Assembly (NCBI GenBank): GCA_958422845.1
Contig: CATZPU010000071.1
Span: 1 to 6,381 of the forward strand
DNA length: 6,381 nt
Direction: 5' to 3'
DNA from: an uncultured Lachnospiraceae bacterium
GTDB lineage: Bacteria; Bacillota; Clostridia; Lachnospirales; Lachnospiraceae
Positions 1-5,927 of this stretch are shown one piece after another; the first letter of the stretch is position 1; the number at the start of each line of letters is the position of its first letter. The notes beneath the pieces were generated by a model. It made no database searches. It was not told where the DNA came from and saw only the letters and a program-made list of their open reading frames with translations. The translations under genes were made by a program, and so were the position numbers.

Positions 1-2
1 AT

Positions 3-29
3 GAGTTTTTAGGAGGTCTCATTGTATGA
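3..29 (+). CDS. possible C-terminal tail of an upstream gene (partial)
   Basis: The third forward frame is open from the window edge and ends at TGA 27-29, giving the tail EFLGGLIV. That stop would overlap the ATG at 26 in an ATGA arrangement, which is typical of translationally coupled operon genes. The hydrophobic tail could be the end of a membrane protein, but eight residues cannot identify anything. Frame 1 instead reads MSF then TAG at 10-12, so an upstream gene could end there instead. This is inference from a few codons and needs sequence to the left. Confidence 0.3.
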   Translation, partial: EFLGGLIV

Positions 30-1429
30 TGCGAAAAAGAAAGGGATATCCCGTATATCCGCTGACGGCTGCTCAGAAGTTTCACTTTTTTTACCAGAAT
101 TTCTGCCCGAAAAAGGAGGTGCTCAATATCGGCACGAGCCTTACGATCGGTGTTGATCTGGATTTCGGGCTTCTGAAAAAAAGTATTTACAAGGCGTATG
201 AGCGCTGCGAGTCCATGCGTCTGCGCTTTGCGCATGATAAGGAAGGAACGTACTACCAGTATGTAGTCGACCGCGAGGAACGCGATATTGAGTTCGTCGA
301 TTTTTCTCAGGGAACGATCGAGGAGGCAGAAAAGACGATGCGCGCGTGGACGGCAGTTCCGTTTAAGCGTGACGATTCTCCAATGAACCGCATTGTGATG
401 ATAAAAATGCCGGACGGCTACAACGGTATCTATTTTCTTGCCGATCACATGACAATGGACGCACAGTCACTGATCTGTTTTATGAAAGATATTATCGAGC
501 TTTATTGCAGTGAACAGTATGAAAACGTACCGTATCCGAAAGAGATGGCGTCCTATATCGAGCAGCTCAAAAAAGATCTGGCGTACGAGGCGGGATGCAG
601 GGCAAAAGAGCGTGATGAAGCATTCTTTGAGGAACTGATCGCTGCGTCTGAGCCGATTTTTAACGGAATTGACGGAAACGGGCTGTTAGAAGAAGAACGC
701 AGGCGCTGCGGCAACCCGAATCAGAGGGCTGTTGTCAACGTCTCAGACTGCGTGGATTCTGAGCTGGATATTTTCCATCTGGAGGAGGAGCCGACAAAAC
801 GTCTGATGGATTTCTGTGAGAAGTACCATATCTCACTTGCCTGTCTTTTGATCATGGGACTGCGGACTTATTTCCAGAAAGAAAACGGGAACGAGGACGT
901 CTCGATCAATACGGCTATCGCCAGAAGAGCGACCTTAAAGGAGAAGAAATCGGGCGGTACGAGGATTCATTCTTTTCCACTTCGGACGATCTTTCCTGAG
1001 AGTATGACGTTTCTCGAAGGAGTCTGTAAGATACGCGATCAGCAGAACGAGCTGTTCCGCCACGCAAATTATGATCCGGTCGCTTATTTTGCAAAAAGAA
1101 GCCAGTTCTATCCGAATAAGCCGGGGCAGACGTACGAGCCGCTGTCTCTGACGTATCAGCCGCTTACATTGAAAGAAAAGGGACTGGAGCAGCTTGGCGA
1201 CATTCAGTATAAGACGAAATGGTATCCGAACGGAGCGACGACGCAGGCAATGTATCTGACAGTCATGCACCGGCCGGAGGATAATGGACTTGACTTTAAT
1301 TTTGAGCATCAGGTGAAGGCAGTTTCGAGAGAGAAGCTTGAATACCTGTATTATTATCTGTGCAAGATCATGTTTAAGGGGACGGAAAATCCGAATCTGC
1401 CGATCGGAGATATCATCCGTCTTGTATAG
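26..1429 (+). CDS. stand-alone NRPS-type condensation-domain protein
   Basis: A 467-residue free-standing condensation-domain protein of the chloramphenicol acetyltransferase-like superfamily, close to the usual size of one NRPS C domain. It probably transfers an acyl group from a carrier protein to an amine in the cytoplasm. Visible motifs are YPLTAAQ at residues 11-17 (C1), DHMTMDA at 140-146 (C3, normally HHxxxDG), NTAIARR at 295-301 and FPLR at 317-320 (C4/C5-like), and LDFNFEHQ near 422-429 (C6/C7-like). The second histidine (H141) and the aspartate (D145) of the active-site motif are kept; the first histidine is Asp and the glycine is Ala. No carrier, adenylation or thioesterase domain is fused to it. 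AGGAGG at 11-16 lies 9 nt before the first ATG; ATG 29 is an alternative. The carrier protein and ligase that follow supply the missing functions. The family call is secure; the substrate is inferred. Confidence 0.85.
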   Translation: MMRKRKGYPVYPLTAAQKFHFFYQNFCPKKEVLNIGTSLTIGVDLDFGLLKKSIYKAYERCESMRLRFAHDKEGTYYQYVVDREERDIEFVDFSQGTIEEAEKTMRAWTAVPFKRDDSPMNRIVMIKMPDGYNGIYFLADHMTMDAQSLICFMKDIIELYCSEQYENVPYPKEMASYIEQLKKDLAYEAGCRAKERDEAFFEELIAASEPIFNGIDGNGLLEEERRRCGNPNQRAVVNVSDCVDSELDIFHLEEEPTKRLMDFCEKYHISLACLLIMGLRTYFQKENGNEDVSINTAIARRATLKEKKSGGTRIHSFPLRTIFPESMTFLEGVCKIRDQQNELFRHANYDPVAYFAKRSQFYPNKPGQTYEPLSLTYQPLTLKEKGLEQLGDIQYKTKWYPNGATTQAMYLTVMHRPEDNGLDFNFEHQVKAVSREKLEYLYYYLCKIMFKGTENPNLPIGDIIRLV

Positions 1430-1447
1430 AAAAGGGAGGAGAAAATT

Positions 1448-1675
1448 ATGTTTGATAAGTTAGTAGAAGTAATTTGCAATTATGTGGAAGTGGAGCCGGA
1501 GCAGGTAACGCAGGATTCCCGTTTTATGGAGGACCTTGGGTTTACTTCCTTCGATTTTATGAGTATGCTCGGAGAACTCGAAGATGAGTTTGATATAGAG
1601 ATCGACCAGCAGGAGGCAGCGAATATCCGTACAGTCGGTGAGGCGGCTGCATACATGGAACAGTTATCGGAATAA
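1448..1675 (+). CDS. acyl carrier protein (PP-binding)
   Basis: A 75-residue acyl/peptidyl carrier protein, the usual length for a free ACP, and strongly acidic (20 Asp/Glu against 3 Lys/Arg). The phosphopantetheine attachment site is most likely Ser34 in GFTSFDF at residues 31-37. Most ACPs have DSL here, so T33 and F35 are departures. The helix II region that follows (ELEDEFDIEID, 43-53) is typical of ACPs. GGGAGGAG at 1434-1441 sits 6 nt before the ATG. The gene begins 18 nt after the condensation gene and ends 19 nt before the ligase start, so it belongs to the same operon. It probably carries the acyl thioester between the ligase and the condensation protein. It is unlikely to be the fatty acid synthesis ACP, given the motif and the context. 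No phosphopantetheinyl transferase is in the window, so one would act from elsewhere in the genome. Confidence 0.9.
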   Translation: MFDKLVEVICNYVEVEPEQVTQDSRFMEDLGFTSFDFMSMLGELEDEFDIEIDQQEAANIRTVGEAAAYMEQLSE

Positions 1676-1681
1676 TCGGGA

Positions 1682-1690
1682 AGAGGTGAG
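1682..1690 (+). promoter_or_regulatory. ribosome binding site fixing the ligase start
   Basis: AGAGGTGAG lies 4 nt before ATG 1695. The further upstream in-frame ATG at 1638 lies inside the carrier protein gene, has no comparable site, and would add 19 residues (MRRLHTWNS...) unlike any ligase N-terminus. This supports 1695 as the real start. Confidence 0.65.
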
Positions 1691-1694
1691 AGGG

Positions 1695-3203
1695 ATGGTC
1701 AGTACCATTTATGAAATCGTGGAGCAGGCGGCAGAGGAGTTTGGAGACGGAGATGCGATCCGCTATAAGGTAAGCAAAAATGAGATCGAATCAAAAACGT
1801 ATGCGCAGGTAAAGCAGGACAGCGATCGCTTCTCCTGCATTCTGGAGACGCTTGGAGAGCAGGGCAGCCATGTGGCGATCACAGGTATGACGTCGTATCC
1901 GTGGCTCGTCGCTTATCTGGGAACGGTAAATGGAGCAGGCGTGGCAGTACCGCTTGACGTTTCGCTTCCGGCAGAGGAGATGTGCGAACTGATCGACCGC
2001 GCTGATGCGAGCGTGCTTGTTTTGGATGAGATTCGTTCGGATGTAGCAGCTATTGTAAAAGAACGCTGTCCGAAGCTTCGGCATCTGATTTTAATGCAGA
2101 AAGAATCGTCTGACGAAAAAGCCCTGTCCTTTGGACAGTTGATGAGGGAGACACAAGGACTCTGCGAGACAAGACCGAAGCCGGATGAGCTGTGTACGAT
2201 CATGTTTACTTCCGGTACGACAGGAAAGAGCAAGGGCGTCATGCTGACACACCGGAATCTGGCAGAAAATGCAACGTGCCTCGATATGAAGATACCGAAG
2301 CGCACGGTAGTTCTGTCGGTGCTTCCGATCCATCACGCATACTGTCTGACGATGGATTTTCTGAAAGGTATGTCGCTTGGCAGTATTATCTGTCTGAACG
2401 ATTCTCTGATGCGTGTGGCGAAGAATATCAAGCTGTTTGTGCCGAATATGATCCTTATGGTGCCTTTGATGATCGAAACAATGGCAAAGAAGCTGGAGGA
2501 TGCGGCGGGACTTCCGGCCGAGATCGTGAAAAAGGAAGTCTTCGGAGAGCAGTTCCATACGATCTGCAGCGGCGGAGCGTATCTGAATCCTGCGTATATC
2601 GACATGTTTGCACAGTACGGCATTACGATCCTGCAAGGATACGGAATGACAGAGTGTGCTCCCGTTATCAGCACGACGGTAAGCTGGAACGTCAGAAAGG
2701 ACGCTGTCGGACAGCTTATTCCGAACTGCGAGGCAAAGACGGTAGAGGAAGAACTCTGGGTGCGCGGCAGCAGCGTAATGGCGGGATATTATAAGATGCC
2801 GGAAGAAACGGCGCAGACGCTTACCGAAGACGGATGGCTTAGGACAGGCGATCTCGGATACGTGGATAAAGACGGATTTGTTTATCTGACCGGAAGAAAA
2901 AAGAATCTGATCATCACGAAAAACGGAGAAAATGTTTCGCCGGAGGAGCTTGAAAACAAGATCGGGGAGCACCGTCTCGTGCAGGAGATCCTCGTGCGCG
3001 AGAGCGAGGGCGTGATCGAAGCGGAAATTTTTCCGGATTACGAATATGCGAAAAAGAAAGAGATCACGGATATTTCAGCCATTCTGCAAAGCGCGATCGA
3101 CGAGTATAATCAGAGCGCGCCCGCATATAAGAGAGTGTACCGGATGAAGGTGCGGGAGACGGAATTTGAAAAAACGCCGTCGAAAAAGATTAAAAGATAC
3201 TAG
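1695..3203 (+). CDS. AMP-forming acyl ligase (fatty acyl-CoA/ACP synthetase-like)
   Basis: A 502-residue ANL-superfamily enzyme that adenylates a carboxylic acid with ATP and passes it to a thiol, here probably the phosphopantetheine of the neighbouring carrier. Motifs in order: the P-loop TSGTTGKSKG at residues 172-181 (A3), GYGMTE at 315-320 (A5), RTGDLG at 383-388 (A7), TGRKKNLI at 399-406 (A8 hinge) and TPSKKIKRY at 494-502, where K498 aligns with the catalytic lysine (A10). The order and the KKIKR ending resemble long-chain fatty acyl-CoA synthetases more than amino acid adenylation domains, so a fatty acid substrate is favoured but not proven. I see no FAAL-type insertion. The start at 1695 is chosen over 1638, which overlaps the carrier gene by 38 nt and lacks a ribosome site. 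It is the last gene of the C-T-A set; no terminator follows it. Confidence 0.9.
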   Translation: MVSTIYEIVEQAAEEFGDGDAIRYKVSKNEIESKTYAQVKQDSDRFSCILETLGEQGSHVAITGMTSYPWLVAYLGTVNGAGVAVPLDVSLPAEEMCELIDRADASVLVLDEIRSDVAAIVKERCPKLRHLILMQKESSDEKALSFGQLMRETQGLCETRPKPDELCTIMFTSGTTGKSKGVMLTHRNLAENATCLDMKIPKRTVVLSVLPIHHAYCLTMDFLKGMSLGSIICLNDSLMRVAKNIKLFVPNMILMVPLMIETMAKKLEDAAGLPAEIVKKEVFGEQFHTICSGGAYLNPAYIDMFAQYGITILQGYGMTECAPVISTTVSWNVRKDAVGQLIPNCEAKTVEEELWVRGSSVMAGYYKMPEETAQTLTEDGWLRTGDLGYVDKDGFVYLTGRKKNLIITKNGENVSPEELENKIGEHRLVQEILVRESEGVIEAEIFPDYEYAKKKEITDISAILQSAIDEYNQSAPAYKRVYRMKVRETEFEKTPSKKIKRY

Positions 3204-3218
3204 ATGCAGGAGAAAATC

Positions 3219-3248
3219 TTGACAACTCCCCCGCAGTAGTGGTACGTT
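3219..3248 (+). promoter_or_regulatory. probable purC promoter (extended -10)
   Basis: A perfect -35 box, TTGACA (3219-3224), is followed after 18 nt by TACGTT (3243-3248), a weak -10 that matches TATAAT at three positions. A TGn element at 3240-3242 makes it an extended -10 promoter. Transcription would start near 3255, leaving a leader of about 40 nt before purC. No purine riboswitch or operator was seen in this gap. Confidence 0.5.
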
Positions 3249-3295
3249 TATAGGCGTAAATAAAATCATACATAAAGAATGCGAGGAGCGATAGC

Positions 3296-4165
3296 ATGCA
3301 GGAATTGAAACCGATCAAAGAGGGTAAGGTACGCGAGATTTATGACAACGGCGACAGCCTGATCATGGTAGCTACAGACAGGATCAGCTGCTTTGATGTG
3401 ATCCTGAACAATCAGGTGACGAAAAAGGGTGCTGTGCTTACACAGATGTCAAAGTTCTGGTTTGACATGACACAGGATATTCTGCCGAATCATATGATCT
3501 CTGTAGATGTAAACGACATGCCGGAATTTTTCCGTCAGGAGAAATTTGACGGCAACAGTATGATGTGCCGCAAGCTGGAGATGATCCCTGTCGAGTGTAT
3601 CGTGCGCGGATACATTACAGGAAGCGGCTGGGCAAGCTATAAAGAGACAGGCAAGGTCTGCGGTATCGAGCTGCCGGAGGGACTTAAAGAGTCTGACAAG
3701 CTGCCGGAGCCGATCTACACACCGTCTACAAAAGCTGAGATCGGCGATCATGACGAGAATATTTCCTATGAGCAGAGCGTCACGCATTTGGAAAAATATT
3801 TTCCGGGCAAGGGAGCGGAGTATGCAGAGAAGATCCGCGATTATACGATCGCACTGTACAAGAAGTGTGCGGAATATGCGCTTGAGCGCGGGATCATCAT
3901 TGCAGACACAAAATTTGAGTTCGGTCTTGATGAGAACGGCAATATCGTGATTGGAGATGAGATGCTCACACCGGACAGCTCACGCTTCTGGCCGGCACAG
4001 GGATATGAGCCGGGACACGGACAGCCGTCCTTTGACAAGCAGTTCGCCCGTGACTGGCTGAAAGCAAATAAGGATCACGACTGGACGCTGCCGCAGGATA
4101 TCGTGGACAAGACGATCGAGAAGTATCTGCAGGCATACGAGATGCTGACAGGAAAGCCGTTATAA
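3296..4165 (+). CDS. purC: phosphoribosylaminoimidazole-succinocarboxamide synthase (SAICAR synthetase)
   Basis: A cytoplasmic enzyme of de novo purine synthesis that joins CAIR and L-aspartate using ATP to give SAICAR. The 289-residue product is of the longer SAICAR synthetase type (around 290-300 residues) rather than the short bacterial form of about 240. Recognisable pieces are the nucleotide-binding N-terminus KEGKVREIYD (8-17), ATDRISCFDV (26-35), VECIVRGYITGSGW (99-112), the signature TPSTKAEIGDHDENIS (142-157), the second signature ADTKFEFG (203-210) and GDEMLTPDSSRFW (220-232). AGGAG at 3284-3288 is 7 nt before the ATG. It stands alone between the acyl-amide-type operon and the hydrogenase gene, with its own likely promoter and a strong terminator after it, so no functional link to either neighbour is implied. 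No other pur genes are in the window. Confidence 0.97.
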   Translation: MQELKPIKEGKVREIYDNGDSLIMVATDRISCFDVILNNQVTKKGAVLTQMSKFWFDMTQDILPNHMISVDVNDMPEFFRQEKFDGNSMMCRKLEMIPVECIVRGYITGSGWASYKETGKVCGIELPEGLKESDKLPEPIYTPSTKAEIGDHDENISYEQSVTHLEKYFPGKGAEYAEKIRDYTIALYKKCAEYALERGIIIADTKFEFGLDENGNIVIGDEMLTPDSSRFWPAQGYEPGHGQPSFDKQFARDWLKANKDHDWTLPQDIVDKTIEKYLQAYEMLTGKPL

Positions 4166-4212
4166 GAGATACTCAGAGCTTTCTAAAAGGCAGTAAAGGA
4201 AAAAGGTGAAAG

Positions 4213-4263
4213 AAATACCGCAGGACATCGGAGAAGCATACCTCTGTTCCTGCGGTATTTTTT
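4213..4263 (+). terminator. intrinsic terminator after purC
   Basis: A perfect 13-bp stem pairs AAATACCGCAGGA (4213-4225) with TCCTGCGGTATTT (4248-4260) across a 22-nt loop. It runs into six consecutive T residues (4258-4263). It lies 47 nt after the purC stop and separates purC from the hydrogenase transcription unit. Confidence 0.93.
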
Positions 4264-4294
4264 GTATTCTTATGCGTACAAGCAAGGTGAGGGC

Positions 4295-4324
4295 TTCACG
4301 CAAAACAGGGGGGTGTGGTATACT
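4295..4324 (+). promoter_or_regulatory. probable promoter of the hydrogenase-tcdA unit
   Basis: TTCACG (4295-4300, four of six matches to TTGACA) is followed after 18 nt by TATACT (4319-4324, five of six matches to TATAAT). A TGG extended -10 element sits at 4316-4318. The spacer contains a run of six G (4308-4313). Transcription would start near 4331, giving a leader of about 80 nt. The layout (18-nt spacer plus TGG) matches that of the purC promoter. Confidence 0.65.
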
Positions 4325-4395
4325 GAGAGTATCAGTGCTGTAAGCAGAAAAAGCTGTAGCTGTTTTACTATAGAGACGGCGCAGGAGAAATATGT

Positions 4396-4416
4396 ATGAA
4401 GGAGAAATGGGTATGA
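4396..4416 (+). CDS. possible 6-codon leader mini-ORF (MKEKWV)
   Basis: ATG at 4396 opens a six-codon frame that stops at TGA 4414-4416. AGGAG at 4383-4387 lies 8 nt before it, an ideal distance. The stop overlaps the preferred hydrogenase ATG at 4413 as ATGA, which would couple the two translations. It could equally be a chance result of a purine-rich start region. The peptide itself shows no obvious regulatory residue run. Confidence 0.25.
   Translation: MKEKWV
4399..4404 (+). promoter_or_regulatory. ribosome binding site favouring hydrogenase start 4413
   Basis: AAGGAG lies 8 nt before ATG 4413. The first in-frame ATG, at 4392, has only AGGAG at 4383-4387 with a cramped 4-nt gap. In-frame ATGs also occur at 4407 (2-nt gap) and 4419 (14-nt gap). 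Confidence 0.55.
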
Positions 4417-5927
4417 GTATGAGAGGTGTCTACACGAATGTAGTAGAGATCAGGCAGAAGATTTTTACGGAAGTTGCCCGCATGGCGTATGAGGGCGGCG
4501 ACTATTCCAGAATCAGTGATCTGCCTTACAAGATTATTCCGGGTGAGGTGGCAACGTATCGGGAGAGCGTTTTTCTGGAGAGAGCGATCGTTGAGGAGAG
4601 GCTGCGTCTTGCGATCGGTCTGCCGCTGCGCGACATGACGGAGCACGCTCCGGTATCAAAGGGCATTGAGGAGAGCGCGATCGCGGAAAAATATTACGAT
4701 CCGCCCCTTGTAAATATCATCAAATTTGCCTGCCATTCCTGTCCGGATAATGAAATGCGCGTCACGGATGCGTGTCAGGGCTGTCTTGCGCATCCGTGCA
4801 AAGAGGTGTGTCCGAAGGATGCGATACGGATCGTGAACGGTCGTTCTGTGATCGATAAGGAGAAGTGTATCAACTGCAGCAAATGTGCGAACGCGTGCCC
4901 TTACGGCGCGATCATGAAGATGGAACGTCCGTGTGCAAAGGCGTGCGGTGTGGATGCAATCGGCAGCGACAAGCTGGGGCGTGCGGAGATCGATTACGAT
5001 AAGTGCGTTTCCTGTGGCATGTGTCTCGTGAACTGTCCGTTCGGCGCGATCGCGGACAAGGGACAGATCTTTCAGGTGATCCATGCGATCAAGTCGGGTA
5101 TTCCTGTTTATGCGGCAGTTGCTCCTGCGTTTGTGGGACAGTTCGGAAAAGAACTGACGCCGGAGAAGCTGCGCGCCGCGATGAAGAGTCTCGGTTTTGC
5201 GGATGTTGTGGAGGTGGCGATCGGCGCTGACCTTTGTACGATCGAGGAGGCATGCGACTTCCTTGAGGAAGTACCGGAAAAACAGCCGTTCATGGCGACG
5301 TCGTGCTGTCCGGCATGGGCGTCTATGGCGCGCAAAATGTTCCCTGATTTGGCTCCGTATATTTCGATGGCGCTTACGCCGATGGTGCTTACGGGAAGGC
5401 TTTTGAAGAAGGAGCACCCCGGCTGCAAGGTAGTGTTTATCGGGCCGTGTGCAGCGAAGAAGCTTGAGGCGAGCCGCACGGAGATACGAAGCGATGTGGA
5501 CTTTGTCCTGACCTTTGAGGAGGTCATGGGAATGTTCACGGCAAAGGACATTGATTTTTCCGCACTGGAGAAGACAGATGATTTTAAAGAAGCGAGTGCG
5601 GACGGACGCGGTTTTGCAGTCAGCGGCGGTGTGGCGCAGGCGGTAGTCAACTGTATCAAAGAGCTTGAGCCGGATCGTGAAGTAAAGGTAGCGAATGCCG
5701 AGGGACTTGGCGCATGCCGCGAATTGCTTGCCGATGCGGCAAAAGGAAAGTACGACGGCTACCTTCTGGAAGGAATGGCGTGTCCGGGAGGCTGTGTAGG
5801 AGGCGCGGGAACGATGCAGGGACCGACAAAGGCGCGGGGACAGGTGAATATTACAATGAAAAAGTCTGAGAAAAAACATTCGCTTGAGAGTGATTACAGA
5901 GAATATCTGGTGATGCTGGAGGAGTAG
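4413..5927 (+). CDS. monomeric [FeFe] hydrogenase, group B-like
   Basis: A 504-residue cytoplasmic iron hydrogenase (511 if started at 4392) that interconverts protons and H2, probably with ferredoxin. Numbering from 4413, the N-terminal part holds 16 cysteines in Fe-S patterns: CHSC (107-110), CQGCLAHPCKEVCP (121-134), CINCSKCANACP (152-163), CAKAC (174-178) and CVSCGMCLVNCP (198-209). The C-terminal H-cluster domain has all three signatures: TSCCPAW (296-302, proton-relay C298 and ligand C299), GPCAAKK (344-350, ligand C346) and MACPGGCVGGAG (455-466, ligands C457 and C461). Gly before PC, where group A enzymes such as CpI have Met, and the Cys-rich N-terminus without NuoG-like or NuoE/F parts fit the group B family. 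No signal peptide is seen, and no maturases (HydE/F/G) are in the window. It has its own promoter and is joined directly to tcdA downstream. Its role as H2 producer, consumer or sensor cannot be read from sequence. Confidence 0.93.
   Translation: MSMRGVYTNVVEIRQKIFTEVARMAYEGGDYSRISDLPYKIIPGEVATYRESVFLERAIVEERLRLAIGLPLRDMTEHAPVSKGIEESAIAEKYYDPPLVNIIKFACHSCPDNEMRVTDACQGCLAHPCKEVCPKDAIRIVNGRSVIDKEKCINCSKCANACPYGAIMKMERPCAKACGVDAIGSDKLGRAEIDYDKCVSCGMCLVNCPFGAIADKGQIFQVIHAIKSGIPVYAAVAPAFVGQFGKELTPEKLRAAMKSLGFADVVEVAIGADLCTIEEACDFLEEVPEKQPFMATSCCPAWASMARKMFPDLAPYISMALTPMVLTGRLLKKEHPGCKVVFIGPCAAKKLEASRTEIRSDVDFVLTFEEVMGMFTAKDIDFSALEKTDDFKEASADGRGFAVSGGVAQAVVNCIKELEPDREVKVANAEGLGACRELLADAAKGKYDGYLLEGMACPGGCVGGAGTMQGPTKARGQVNITMKKSEKKHSLESDYREYLVMLEE

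Noticed and set aside
1638..1694. An N-terminal extension of the ligase starting inside the carrier gene
   Set aside because: The 19 extra residues are the carrier's coding sequence in another frame, and a better placed ribosome site serves ATG 1695.
2192..2794. A 200-residue + strand frame inside the ligase gene
   Set aside because: It is an out-of-frame reading of the A3-A5 region, Gly/Arg/Asp-rich, with no ribosome site of interest.
2091..2972. A 293-residue open frame on the - strand within the ligase gene
   Set aside because: It is antisense to conserved AMP-binding motifs, has a composition typical of a shadow frame (many Arg, His, Cys), and shows no domain.
4262..4281. TTGTA/TACAA inverted repeat upstream of the hydrogenase promoter
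   Set aside because: The five-base arms with a 10-nt gap, next to the terminator T run, are expected by chance.
4308..4313. A run of six G in the hydrogenase promoter spacer as a phase-variable switch
   Set aside because: Six residues is short for frequent slippage, and the 18-nt spacer already gives a working promoter layout.
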